Under the pieces are notes generated by a model. That model did not search any database. It worked only from the letters and a program-made list of their open reading frames with translations, and had not been told where the DNA came from. Shown here one piece after another: positions 46,001 to 61,500 of a DNA stretch of 64,000 bases. How positions within the stretch are numbered: the first letter of the stretch is position 1; the number at the start of each line of letters is the position of its first letter. The position numbers and the translations under genes are program-made. The DNA lies in assembly GCA_037954235.1 (NCBI GenBank), contig JBBMOA010000005.1:2001501-2065500 (forward strand). Direction: 5' to 3'. The stretch is from Aulostomus chinensis. Lineage: Eukaryota > Chordata > Actinopteri > Syngnathiformes > Aulostomidae.

Positions 46001-46989
46001 CAGCATGAACACGTGAATGATCCTGCGACCTCTCATGTGAAGCTGCCATTGACAGTGACAGCATGAACACATGAATGATCCTGCTACCTCTCATGTGAAG
46101 CATCACCTGACAGTGACAGCATGAACACATGAATAATCCTGCTATCTCTCATGTGAAGCTCCACCTGAAAGTGACAGCGTGAACACATGAATGATCCTGC
46201 TACCTCTCGAATGTGAAGCTGCAGTTGACAGTGACAGCATGAACACATGAATGGATTCTGCTACCTCTCATGTGAAGCTGCACCTGACAGTGACAGCATG
46301 AACACATGCATGGATCCTGCTAACTCTCTCATGTGAAGCTGCACTTGACAGAGAAAGCATGAACACATGAATGGGTCCTGCTACCTCTCATTTAAAGCTG
46401 CACCTGACAGTGACAGCATAAACACATGAATGGGTCCTGCTACCTCTCATGTGAAGCTGCACTTGACAGAGAAAGCATGAACACATGAATGGGTCCTGCT
46501 ACCTCTCATTTAAAGCTGCACCTGACAGTGACAGCATAAACACATGAATGGGTCCTGCTACCTCTCATGTGAAGCTGCACTTGACAGTGACAGCATGAAC
46601 ACATGAATGATCCTGCTACCTCTCACATGTGAAGCTGCACTTGACAGTGACAGCATGAACACATGAATGGATCCTGCTACCTCTCTAATGTGAAGCTGCA
46701 CTCGAGAGTGACAGCATGAAAACAATGATGGATCCTGTTCCCTCTAATGTGAAGCTGCACTTGACAGTGACAGCATGAACACATGAATGATCCTGCTACC
46801 TCTCATGTGAACCTGCACCTGACAGTGACAGCATGCACACATGAATGGATCCTGCTACCTCTCATTTGAAGCTGCACTTGACAGTGACAGCATGAACACA
46901 TGACTGGATTCTGCTACCTCTCATGTGAAGCTGCACCTGACAGTGACAGCATGAACACATGCATGGATCCTGCTAACTCTCTCATGTGA

Positions 46990-49900
46990 AGCTGCACTTG
47001 ACAGAGAAAGCATGAAAACATGAATGGGTCCTGCTACCTCTCATTTAAAGCTGCACCTGACAGTGACAGCATGAACACATGAATGGATCCTGCTACCTCT
47101 CATGTGAAGCTGCACCTGACAGTGACAGCATGAACACATGCATGGATCCTGCTAACTGTCTCATGTGGAGCTGCACTTGACAGTGACAGCATGAACACAT
47201 GAATGGGTCCTGCCACCTCTCATTTGAAGCTGCGCCTGACAGTGACAGCATGAACACATGAATGATCCTGTTACCTCTCACATGTGAAGCTGCACTTGAA
47301 AGTGACAGCATGAACACATGAATGGATCCTGCTACCTCTCGAATGTGAAGCTGCACTTGACAGTGACAGAATGAAAACATGAATGGATCCTGCTACGTCT
47401 CAAGTGAAGCTGCACCTGACAGTGACAACATGAACACATGAATGGATCCTTCTACCTCTCTCATGTGAAGCTGCACTTGACAGTGACAGCATGAACACAT
47501 GAATGATCCTGCTACCTCTCATGTGAAGCTGCACTTGACAGTGACAGCATGAACACATGAATGATCCTGTTACCTCTCATGTTCAGCTGCACTTGACAGT
47601 GACAGCGTGAACACATGAATGGATCCTGCTACCTCTCTCATTTGAAGCTGCACTTGACAGTGACTGCATGAACACATGAATGATCCTGCTACCTCTCTCC
47701 TGTGAAGCTGCACTTGACAGTGACAGCATGAACACATGAATGATCCAGCTACCTCTTACGTGTGAAGCTGCACTTTAAAGTGACATTATGAAAACATGAA
47801 TTCATCCTGCTACCTCTCATGTGAAGTGTCCACCTGACAGTGACAGCGTGAACACATGAATGAATCCTTCTACATGTCACATGTTAAGCTGCACTTTACA
47901 GTGACAGTATGAACACATGAATGGATCCTGCTACCTCTCTCATGTGAAGCTGCACTTTACAGTGAAAGCCTGAACACATGAATGATCCTTCTACCTCTCA
48001 CATGTGAAGCTGCACTTGAGAGTGACAGCCTGAAAACAAGAATGATCCAGCTACCTCTCACGTGTGAAACTGCACTTGACAGTGAAAGCATGAAGACATG
48101 AATGGATCCTGCTATCTCTCACATGTGAAGGTGCACTTGACAGTGACAGCATGACCACATGAATCGAAACTGCTACCTCTCACATGTGAAGCTGCACTTG
48201 ACAGTAACAGCGTGAACACATGAATGATCTTGTTACCTCTCATGTTCAGCTGCACTTGAGAGTGACAGCGTGAACACATGAATGGACACTGCTACCTTTC
48301 TCATTTGAAGCTGCACTTGACAGTGACAGCATGAACACATGAATGATCCTGCTACCTCTCTCGTGCGATGCTGCACTTGACAGTGACAGCATGAACACAT
48401 GAATGATCCAGCTACCTCTTACGTGTGAAGCTGCACTTCAAAGTGAAAGCATGAACACATGAACTCATCCTGCTACTTCTCATGTGAAGGTCCACCTGAC
48501 AGTGACAGCATGAACACATGAATGATCCTGCTACCTCTCGAATGTGAAGCTGCACTTGATAGAACCAGCATGAACACATGAATGATCCTGCTTCCTCTCA
48601 TGTGAAGCTCCACCTGAAGGTGACAGCATAAATACATGAATGATCCTGCTACCTCTCATGTGAAGCTGCACTTGACAGTGACAGCATGAAAACATGAATG
48701 ATCCTGCTACCTCTCACATGTGAAGCTGCACTTGACGGTGACAGCATGAACACATGAATGGATCCTGCTACCTCTCTAATGTGAAGCTGCACTTGACAGT
48801 GACAGCATGAAAACATGAATGAATCCTGCTACGTCTCATGTGAAGCTGCACTTAACAGTGACAGCATGAACACATGAATGATCCTTCTACCTCTCACATG
48901 TGAAGCTGCACCTGAAAGTGACAGCATAAACACATGAATGGATCCTTCTACCTCTCTCATGTGAAGCTGCACTTGAAAGTGACAGCATGAACACATGAAT
49001 GATCCTGCTACCTCTCATGTGAAGCTGCACTTGACAGTGACATTCATGAACACATGAATGATCCTGCTACCTCTCACATGTGAAGCTGCACTTGACAGTG
49101 ACAGCATGAACACATGAATGGATCCTGCTACCTCTCTAATGTCAAGCTGCACTTGACAGTGAAAGCATGAAAACATGAATGGATCCTGCTACGTCTCATG
49201 TGAAGCTGCACCTGACAGTGACAAAATGAACACATGAATGGATCCTTCTACCTCTCTCATGTGAAGCTGCACTTGACAGTGACAGCATGAACACATGAAT
49301 GATCCTGCTACCTCTCACATGTGAAGCTGCACTTGACAGTGACAGCATGAACGCATGAATGATCCTGCTACCTCTCATGTGAAGCTCCACCTGAAAGTGA
49401 CAGCGTGAACACATGAATGGATCCTGCTACCTCTCATTTGAAGCTGCACCTGACAGTGACAGCATGAACACATGCATGGATCCTGCTAACTCTCTCATGT
49501 GGAGCTGCACTTGACAGTGACAGCATGAACACATGAATGGGTCCTGCCACCTCTCATTTGAAGCTGCGCCTGACAGTGACAGCATGAACACATGAATGAT
49601 CCTGTTACCTCTCACATGTGAAGCTGCACTTGACAGTGACAGCATGAACACATGAATGGATCCTTCTATCTCTCACATGTGAAGGTGCACTTGACAGTGA
49701 CAGCATGACCACATGAATCGAAACTGCTACCTCTCACATGTGAAGCTGCACTTGACAGTAACAGCGTGAACACATGAATGATCTTGTTACCTCTCATGTT
49801 CAGCTGCACTTGAGAGTGACAGCGTGAACACATGAATGGACACTGCTACCTTTCTCATTTGAAGCTGCACTTGACAGTGACAGCATGAAAACATGAATGG

Positions 49901-52900
49901 ATCCTGCTACGTCTCATGTGAAGCTGCACCTGACAGTGACAAAATGAACACATGAATGGATCCTTCTACCTCTCTCATGTGAAGCTGCCCTTGACAGTGA
50001 CAGCATGAACACATGAATGATCCTGCTACCTCTCACATGTGAAGCTGCACTTGACAGTGACAGCATGAACGCATGAATGATCCTGCTACCTCTCATGTGA
50101 AGCTCCACCTGAAAGTGACAGCGTGAACACATGAATGGATCCTGTTACCTCTCATTTGAAGCTGCACTTGACAGTGACAGCATGAACACATGAATGGATC
50201 CTGCTTCCTCTCTTATGTGAAGCTGCACTTGACAGTGACAGCATGAACACATGAATGGATCCTGCTACTTCTCATTTGAAGCTGCACCTGACAGTGACAG
50301 CATGAACACATGAATGGGTCCTGCTACCTCTCATTTGAAGCTGCACTTGACAGTGACAGCATGAACACATGAATGGATCCTTCTACCTCTCATGTGAAGC
50401 TCCAATTAAAAGTGATCGTATGAACACATGAATGGATCCAGCTACCTCTCATGTGAAGCTGCACCTTACAGTGACAGCATGAACACAAGAATGGATCCAG
50501 CTACCTCTCATGAGAAGCTGCACTTGACAGTGACAGCGTGAAAACATGAATGGATCCTGCTACTTCTCTCATGTGAAGCTGCACTTGACAGTGACAGCAT
50601 GAACACATGAATGGGTCCTGCCACATCTCATTTGAAGCTGCACCTGACAGTGACAGCATGAACACATGCATGGGTCCTGCTACCTGTCATTTGAATCTGC
50701 ACTTGAAAGTGACAGCATGAACACATGAATGGATCCTGCTACCTCTCATGTGAAGCTGCACTTGACAGTGAAAGCATGAACATATGAATGATCCTGCTAC
50801 CTCTCATGTGAAGCTGCACCTGGCAGTGACAGCATGAACACATGAATGGATCCTGCTCCCTCTCACATGTTCAGCTGCACTTGACAGAGACAGCATGAAC
50901 ACGTGAATGATCCTGCTACCTCTCATGTGAAGCTGCAATTGACAGTGACAGCATGAACACATGAATGATCCTGCTACCTCTCATATGTTAAGCTGCACTT
51001 GACAGTGACAGCATGAACACATGAATGATCCTGGTACGTCTCACGTGAAGCTGCACCTGACAGTGAAAGAATGAACACATGCATAGATCCTGCTAACTCT
51101 CTCATGTGGAGTTACACTTGACAGTGACAGCATGAACACATGAATGGGTCCTGCCACCTCTCATTTGAAGCTGCACCTGACAGTGACAGCATGAACACAT
51201 GAATGGGTCCTGCTACCTGTCATTTGAAGCTGCACTTGAAATTGACAGCATGAACACATGAATGGATCCTGCTACCTCTCATGTGAAGCTGAACTTGACA
51301 GTGACAGCATGAACAAATGAATAGATCCAGCTACCTCTCATGTGAAGCTGCACCTGACAGTGACAGCATGAACACATGAATGATCCTGCTACCTCTCATG
51401 TGAAGCTGCAGTTGACAGTGAAAGCATGAACACATGAATGGATCCTGCTCCCTCTCATATGTTCAGCTGCACTTGACAGTGACAGTATGAACACATGAAT
51501 GATCCTGCTACCTCTCATGTGAAGCTGCACTTGAAAGTGACAGCGTGAACACAAGAATGGATCCTGCTACCTCTCTCATGTGAAGCTGCACTTGACAGAG
51601 AAAGCATGAACACATGAATGGGTCCTGCTACCTCTCATTTAAAGCTGCACCTGACGGTGACAGCATGAACACATGAATGGGTCCCGCTACCTGTCATTTG
51701 AAGCTGCACTTGAAAGTGACAGCATGAACACATGAATGGATCCTGCTACCTCTCATGTGAAGCTGCACTTGACAGTATGAGCATGAACACATGAATGATC
51801 CTGCTACCTCTCATGTGAAGTTGCACCTGACAGTGACAGCATGAACACATGCATGGATCCTGCTAACTCTCTCATGTGAAGCTATACTTGACAGAGAAGG
51901 CATGAAAACATGAATGGGTCCTGCTGCCTCTCATTTAAAGCTGCACCTGACAGTGACAGCATGAACACGTGATTGGGTCCTGCTACGTCTCATTTGAAGC
52001 TGCACCTGACAGTGACAGCATGAACACTTGAATGGATCCTGCTACTTCTCATTTGAAGCTGCACCTGACAGTGACAGCATGAACACATGAATGGGTCCTG
52101 CTACCTCTCATTTGAAGCTGCACTTGACAGTGACAGCATGAACACATGAATGGATCCTGCTACCTCTCATGTGAAGCTGCACCTGACAGTGACAGCCTGA
52201 ACACATGATTGGATCCTGCTACCTCTCATGTGAAGCTGCACCTGACAGTGAAAGCATGAACACATGCATGGATCCTGGTAACTCTCTCTTGTTGAGCTGC
52301 ACTTAACAGTGACAGCATGAACACATGAATGGGTCCTGCCACCTCTCATTTGAAGCTGCACCTGACAGTGACAGCATGAACACATGAATGGGTCCTGCTA
52401 CCTGTCATTTGAAGCTGCACTTGAAAGTGACAGCATGAACACATGAATGGATCCTGCTACCTCTCATGTGAAGCTGTGCTTGACATTGACAGCATGAACA
52501 CATGAATGATCCTGCTACCTCTCATGTGAAGCTGCACCTGACAGTGACAGCATGAACACATGAATGGATCCTGCTCCCTCTCACATGTTCAGCTGCACTT
52601 GACAGTGACAGCATGAACACATGAATGGATCCTGCTACCTCTCATGTGAAGCTGCACCTGACAGTGACAGCCTGAACACATGAATGGATCCTGCTACCTT
52701 TCACGTGAAGCTGCACCTGACAGTGAAAGCATGAACACATGCATGGATCCTGCTAACTCTCTCATGTGGAGCTGCACTTGACAGTGACAGCATGAACACA
52801 TGAATGGGTCCTGCCACCTCTCATTTGAAGCTGCACCTGACAGTGACAGCATGAACACATGAATGGGTCCTGCTACCTCTCATTTAAAGCTGCACCTGAC

Positions 52901-55900
52901 AGTGACAGCATGAACACATGAATGGATCCTGCTACCTCTCATGTGAAGCTGCACCTGACAGTGACAGCATGAACACATGCATGGATCCTGCTAACTCTCT
53001 CATGTGGAGCTGCACTTGACAGTGACAGCATGAACACATGAATGGGTCCTGCCACCTCTCAAGTGAAGCTGCACCTGACAGTGACAGCATGAACACATGC
53101 ATGGATCCTGCTATCTCTCACATGTGAAGGTGCACTTGACAGTGACAGCATGACCACATGAATCGAAACTGCTACCTCTCACATGTGAAGCTGCACTTGA
53201 CAGTAACAGCGTGAACACATGAATGATCCTGTTACCTCTCATGTTCAGCTGCACTTGAGAGTGACAGCGTGAACACATGAATGGACACTGCTACCTTTCT
53301 CATTTGAAGCTGCACTTGACAGTGACAGCATGAACACATGAATGATCCTGCTACCTCTCTCGTGCGAAGCTGCACTTGACAGTGACAGCATGAACACATG
53401 AATGATCCAGCTACCTCTTACGTGTGAAGCTGCACTTCAAAGTGAAAGCATGAACACATGAACTCATCCTGCTACTTCTCATGTGAAGGTCCACCTGACA
53501 GTGACAGCATGAACACATGAATGATCCTGCTACCTCTCGAATGTGAAGCTGCACTTGATAGAACCAGCATGAACACATGAATGATCCTGCTTCCTCTCAT
53601 GTGAAGCTCCACCTGAAGGTGACAGCATAAATACATGAATGATCCTGCTACCTCTCATGTGAAGCTGCACTTGACAGTGACAGCATGAAAACATGAATGA
53701 TCCTGCTACCTCTCACATGTGAAGCTGCACTTGACGGTGACAGCATGAACACATGAATGGATCCTGCTACCTCTCTAATGTGAAGCTGCACTTGACAGTG
53801 ACAGCATGAAAACATGAATGAATCCTGCTACGTCTCATGTGAAGCTGCACTTAACAGTGACAGCATGAACACATGAATGATCTTTCTACCTCTCACATGT
53901 GAAGCTGCACCTGAAAGTGACAGCATAAACACATGAATGGATCCTTCTACCTCTCTCATGTGAAGCTGTACTTGAAAGTGACAGCATGAACACATGAATG
54001 ATCCTGCTACGTCTCATGTGAAGCTGCACCTGACAGTGACAAAATGAACACATGAATGGATCCTTCTACCTCTCTCATGTGAAGCTGCACTTGACAGTGA
54101 CAGCATGAACACATGAATGATCCTGCTACCTCTCATATGTGAAGCTGCACTTGACAGTGACAGCATGAACGCATTAATGATCCTGCTACCTCTCATGTGA
54201 AGCTCCACCTGAAAGTGACAGCGTGAACACATGAATGGATCCTGCTACCTCTCTCATTTGAAGCTGCACTTGACAGTGACTGCATGAACACATGAATGAT
54301 CCTGCTACCTCTCTCCTGTGAAGCTGCACTTGACAGTGACAGCATGAACACATGAATGATCCAGCTACCTCTTACGTGTGAAGCTGCACTTTAAAGTGAC
54401 ATTATGAACACATGAATTCATCCTGCTAAATCTCATGTGAAGGTCCACCTGACAGTGACAGCGTGAACACATGAATGAATCCTTCTACCTCTCACGTGTT
54501 AAGCTGCACTTTACAGTGACAGTATGAACACATGAATGGATCCTGCTACCTCTCTCATGTGAAGCTGCACTTTACAGTGAAAGCCTGAACACATGAATGA
54601 TCCTTCTACCTCTCACATGTGAAGCTGCACTTGAGAGTGAAAGCCTGAAAACAAGAATGATCTAGCTACCTCTCACGTGTGAAGCTGCACTTGACAGTGA
54701 CAGCATGAACACATGAATGATCCTGCTACCTCTCGAATGTGAAGCTGCACTTGACAGTGAAAGCATGAAGACATGAATGGATCCTGCTATCTATCACATG
54801 TGAAGGTGCACTTGACAGTGACAGCATGACCACATGAATCGAAACTGCTACCTCTCACATGTGAAGCTGCACTTGACAGTAACAGCGTGAACACATGAAT
54901 GATCCTGTTACCTCTCATGTTCAGCTGCACTTGAGAGTGACAGCGTGAACACATGAATGGACACTGCAACCTTTCTCATTTGAAGCTGCACTTGACAGTG
55001 ACAGCATGAACACATGAATGATCCTGCTACCTCTCTCGTGCGAAGCTGCACTTGACAGTGACAGCATGAACACATGAATGATCCAGCTACTTCTTACGTG
55101 TGAAGCTGCACTTCAAAGTGAAAGCATGAACACATGAACTCATCCTGCTACTTCTCATGTGAAGGTCCACCTGACAGTGACAGCATGAACACATGAATGA
55201 TCCTGCTAACTCTCACATGTGAAGCTGCACTTATCAGTGACAGCATGAACGCATGAATGATCCTGCTACCTCTCATGTGAAGCTCCACCTGAAAGTGACA
55301 GCGTGAACACATGAATGGATCCTGCTACCTCTCATTTGAAGCTGCACTTGACAGTGACAGCATGAACACATGAATGGATCCTGCTACCTCTCTTATGTGA
55401 AGCTGCACTTGACAGTGACAGCATGAACACTTGAATTGATCCTGCTACTTCTCATTTGAAGCTGCACCTGACAGTGACAGCATGAACACATGAATGGGTC
55501 CTGCTACCTCTCATTTGAAGCTGCACTTGACAGTGACAGCATGAACACATGAATGGATCCTTCTACCTCTCATGTGAAGCTCCAATTAAAAGTGACCGTA
55601 TGAACACATGAATGGATCCAGCTACCTCTCATGTGAAGCTGCACCTGACAGTGACAGCATGAACACAAGAATGGATCCTGCCACATCTCATTTGAAGCTG
55701 CACCTGACAGTGACAGCATGAACACATGCATTGGTCCTGCTACCTGTCATTTGAATCTGCACTTGAAAGTGACAGCATGAACACATGAATGGATCCTGCT
55801 ACCTCTCATGTGAAGCTGCACTTGACAGTGAAAGCATGAACATATGAATGATCCTGCTACCTCTCATGTGAAGCTGCACCTGGCAGTGACAGCATGAACA

Positions 55901-58590
55901 CATGAATGGATCCTGCTCCCTCTCACATGTTCAGCTGCAATTGACAGTGACAGCATGAACACATGAATGATCCTGCTACCTCTCATATGTTAAGCTGCAC
56001 TTGACAGTGACAGCATGAACACATGAATGATCCTGGTACCTCTCACGTGAAGCTGCACCTGACAGTGAAAGAATGAACACATGCATAGATCCTGCTAACT
56101 CTCTCATGTGGAGCTACACTTGACAGTGACAGCATGAACACATGAATGGGTCCTGCCACCTCTCATTTGAAGCTGCACCTGACAGTGACAGCATGAACAC
56201 ATGAATGGGTCCTGCTACCTGTCATTTGAAGCTGCACTTGAAATTGACAGCATGAACACATGAATGGATCCTTCTACCTCTCATGTGAAGCTGAACTTGA
56301 CAGTGACAGCATGAACAAATGAATGATCCTGCTACCTCTCATGTGAAGCTGCAGTTGACAATGAAAGCATGAACACATGAATGGATCCTGCTCCCTCTCA
56401 TATGTTCAGCTGCACTTGACAGTGACAGTATGAACACATGAATGATCCTGCTACCTCTCATGTGAAGCTGCACTTGAAAGTGACAGAGTGAACACAAGAA
56501 TGGATCCTGCTCCCTCTCTCATGTGAAGCTGCACTTGACAGAGAAAGCATGAGCACATGAATGGGTCCTGCTACCTCTCATTTAAAGCTGCACCTGACAG
56601 TGACAGCATGAACACATGAATGGGTCCCGCTACCTGTCATTTGAAGCTGCACTTGATAGTGACAGCATGAACACATGAATGGATCCTGCTACCTCTCATG
56701 TGAAGCTGCACTTGACAGTATGAGCATGAACACATGAATGATCCTGCTACCTCTCACATGTGAAGCTGCACTTGACAGTGAAAGCATGAAGACATGAATG
56801 GATCCTACTACCTCTCAAATTTGAAGGTGCACTTGACAGTGACAGCATGACCACATGAATGGAACCTGTTACCTCTCACACGTGAAGCTGCACTTGACAG
56901 TGACAGCGTGAACACATGAATGATCCTGCTACCTCTCACATGTGAAGCTGCACTTGAAAGTGACAGTGTGAACACATGATTGGATCCTGCTACCTCTCAC
57001 AAATGACGCTGCACTTGACAGTGACAGCTTGAACACATGAATGGATCCTGCTACCTGTCATTTGAAGTTGCACTTGAAAGTGAAAGCATGAAAACAGGAA
57101 TGGATCCTGCTACCTCTCATGTGAAGCTGCACTTGACAGTGACAGCATGAACACATGAATGATCCTGCTACCTCTCATGTGAAGCTGCACCTGACAGTGA
57201 CAGCATGCACACATGAATGGATCCTGCTACCTCTCATTTGAAGCTGCACTTGACAGTGACAGCATGAACACATAACTGGATTCTGCTACCTCTCATGTGA
57301 AGCTGCACCTGACAGTGACAGCATGAACACATGCATGGATCCTGCTAACTCTCTCATGTGAAGCTGCACTTGACAGAGAAAGCATGAAAACATGAATGGG
57401 TCCTGCTACCTCTCATTTAAAGCTGCACCTGACAGTGACAGAATGAACACATGAATGGATCCTGCTACCTCTCATGTGAAGCTGCACCTGACAGTGACAG
57501 CATGAACACATGCATGGATCCTGCTAACTCTCTCATGTGGAGCTGCACTTGACAGTGACAGCATGAACACATGAATGGGTCCTGCCACCTCTCATTTGAA
57601 GCTGCGCCTGACAGTGACAGCATGAACACATGAATGATCCTGTTACCTCTCACATGTGAAGCTGCACTTGACAGTGACAGCATGAACACATGAATGGATC
57701 CTGCTACCTCTCTAATGTGAAGCTGCACTTGACAGTGACAGAATGAAAACATGAATGGATCCTGCTACGTCTCATGTGAAGCTGCACCTGACAGTGACAA
57801 CATGAACACATGAATGGATCCTTCTACCTCTCTCATGTGAAGCTGCACTTGACAGTGACAGCATGAACACATGAATGATCCTGCTACCTCTCATGTGAAG
57901 CTGCACTTGACAGTGACAGCATGAACACATGAATGATCCTGTTACCTCTCATGTTCAGCTGCACTTGACAGTGACAGCGTGAACACATGAATGGATCCTG
58001 CTACCTCTCTCATTTGAAGCTGCACTTGACAGTGACTGCATGAACACATGAATGATCCTGCTACCTCTCATGTGAAGCTGCACTTGACAGTGACAGCATG
58101 AACACATGAATGATCCAGCTACCTCTTACGTGTGAAGCTGCACTTTAAAGTGACATTATGAACACATGAATTCATCCTGCTACCTCTCATGTGAAGGTCC
58201 ACCTGACAGTTACAGCGTGAACACATGAATGAATCCTTCTACCTCTCACGTGTTAAGCTGCACTTTACAGTGACAGTATGAACACATGAATGGATCCTGC
58301 TACCTCTCTCATGTGAAGCTGCACTTTACAGTGAAAGCCTGAACACATGAATGATCCTTCTACCTCTCACATGTGAAGCTGCACTTGAGAGTGACAGCAT
58401 GAAAACAAGAATGATCCAGCTACCTCTCACGTGTGAAGCTGCACTTGACAGTGACAGCATGAACACAAGAATGATCCTGCTACCTCTCGAATGTGAAGCT
58501 GCACTTGACAGTGAAAGCATGAAGACATGAATGGATCCTGCTATCTCTCACATGTGAAGGTGCACTTGACAGTGACAGCATGACCACATG
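46990..58590. repeat. Right-hand satellite domain with 5-kb and 10-kb scale repeats
   Basis: The stretch 46990-48160 is repeated at about 57360-58590 (offset 10372 growing to 10429 bp), and 48110-49000 is repeated at 53110-54000 (offset 4999 bp). The marker GAATCGAAAC occurs at 48161, 49715, 53160, 54836 and 58590. It is absent from the left 28 kb of the array, so this domain has its own variant set. Confidence 0.72.
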
Positions 58591-61500
58591 AATCGAAACT
58601 GCTACCTCTCACATGTGAAGCTGCACTTGACAGTAACAGAGTCAACACATGAATGATCCTGCTACCTCTCTCGTGCGAAGCTGCACTTGACAGTGACAGC
58701 ATGAACACATGAATGATCCAGCTACCTCTTACGTGTAGAGCTGCACTTCAAAGTGAAAGCATGAACACATGAACTCATCCTGCTACTTCTCATGTGAAGG
58801 TCCACCTGACAGTGACAGCATGAACACATGAATGATCCTGCTACCTCTCGAATGTGAAGCTGCACTTGATAGAACTAGCATGAACACATGAATGATCCTG
58901 CTTCCTCTCATGTGAAGCTCCACCTGAAGGTGACAGCATAAATACATGAATGATCCTGCTACCTCTCATGTGAAGCTGCACTTGACAGTGACAGCATGAA
59001 AACATGAATGATCCTGCTACCTCTCATGTGAAGCTGCATTTGACAGTGACAGCGTGAACACATGAATGGATCCTGCTACTTCTCATTTGAAGCTGCACCT
59101 GACAGTGACAGCATGAACACATGAATGGGTCCTGCTACCTCTCATTTGAAGCTGCACTTGACAGTGACAGCATGAACACATGAATGGATCCTTCTACCTC
59201 TCATGTGAAGCTCCAATTAAAAGTGACCGTATGAACACATGAATGGATCCAGCTACCTCTCATGTGAAGCTGCACCTGACAGTGACAGCATGAACACAAG
59301 AATGGATCAGCTACCTCTCATGAGAAGCTGCACTTGACAGTGACAGCGTGAAAACATGAATGGATCCTGCTACTTCTCTCATGTGAAGCTGCACTTGACA
59401 GTGACAGCATGAACACATGAATGGGTCCTGCCACATCTCATTTGAAGCTGCACCTGACAGTTACAGCATGAACACATGCATTGGTCCTGCTACCTGTCAT
59501 TTGAATCTGCACTTGAAAGTGACAGCATGAACACATGAATGGATCCTGCTACCTCTCATGTGAAGCTGCACTTGACAGTGAAAGCATGAACATATGAATG
59601 ATCCTGCTACCTCTCATGTGAAGCTGCACCTGGCAGTGACAGCATGAACACATGAATGGATCCTGCTCCCTCTCACATGTTCAGCTGCAATTGACAGTGA
59701 CAGCATGAACACATGAATGATCCTGCTACCTCTCATATGTTAAGCTGCACTTGACAGTGACAGCATGAACACATGAATGATCCTGGTACCTCTCAAGTGA
59801 AGCTGCACCTGACAGTGAAAGAATGAACACATGCATAGATCCTGCTAACTCTCTCATGTGGAGCTACACTTGACAGTGACAGCATGAACACATGAATGGG
59901 TCCTGCCACCTCTCATTTGAAGCTGCACCTGACAGTGACAGCATGAACACATGAATGGGTCCTGCTACCTGTCATTTGAAGCTGCACTTGAAATTGACAG
60001 CATGAACACATGAATGGATCCTGCTACCTCTCATGTGAAGCTGAACTTGACAGTGACAGCATGAACAAATGAATGATCCTGCTACCTCTCATGTGAAGCT
60101 GCAGTTGACAGTGAGAGCATGAACACATGAATGATCCAGCTACCTCTTACGTGTGAAGCTGCACTTTAAAGTGAAAGCATGAACACATGAACTCATCCTG
60201 CTACTTCTCATGTGAAGGTCCACCTGACAGTGACAGCATGAACACATGAATGATCCTGCTACCTCTCGAATGTGAAGCTGCACTTGATAGAACCAGCATG
60301 AACACATGAATGATCCTGCTTCCTCTCATGTGAAGCTCCACCTGACAGTGACAGCATGAAAACATGCATGGATCCTGCTAACTCTCTCATGTGAAGCTGC
60401 ACTTGACAGAGAAAGCATGAACACATGAATGGGTCCTGCTACTTCTCATTTGAAGCTGCACCTGACAGTGACAGCATGAACACATGAATGGGTCCTGCTA
60501 CCTCTCATTTGAAGCTGCACTTGACAGTGACAGCATGAACACATGAATGGATCCTGCTACCTCTCATGTGAAGCTCCACCTATAAGTGACAGCGTGAAAA
60601 CATGAATGGATCCTGCTACCTCTCACATGTGAAGCTCCATTTGACAGTTACCGCATGAACACAAGAATGGGTCCTGCTACCTCTCATTTAAAGCTGCACC
60701 TGATAGTGACAGCATGAACACATTAATGGGTCCTGCTACTTCTCATTTGAAGCTGCACTTGACAAGTGAAAGCATGAACACATGAATGGATCCTGCTACT
60801 TCTCATTTGAAGCTGCACCTGACAGTGAAAGCATGAACACATGAATGGGTCCTGCTACCTCTCATTTGAAGCTGCACTTGACAGTGACAGCATGTACACA
60901 TGAATGGATCCTGCTACCTCTCATGTGAAGCTCCACCTGAAAGTGACAGCGTGAACACATGAATGGATCATGCTACCTCTCTCATGTGAAGCTCCATTTG
61001 ACAGTGACCGCATGAACATATGAATGGATCCTGCTACCTCTCATTTTATGCTCCAATTGAAAGTGACCGCATGAACACATGAATGGATCCAGCTACCTCT
61101 CATGTGAAGCTGCACCTGACAGTGAAAGCGTGAACACATGAATGGATACTGCTACCTTTCTCATTTGTAGCTGCACTTGACAGTGACAGCATGAACACAT
61201 GAATGATCCTGCTACCTCTCTCGTGTGAAGCTGCACTTGACAGTGACAGCATGAACACATGAATGATCCTGCTACCTCTCATGTGAAGCTGCACCTGACA
61301 GTGACAGCATGAACACATGAATAGATCCTGCTAACTCTCTCATGTGGAGCTGCACTTGACAGTGACAGCATAAACACATGAATGGATCCTGCTACCTCTC
61401 ACATGTGAAGCTGGACTTGACAGTGACAGCATGAACACATGAATGATCCTGCTACCTCTCACATATGACGCTGCACTTGACAGTGACAGCTTGAACACAT

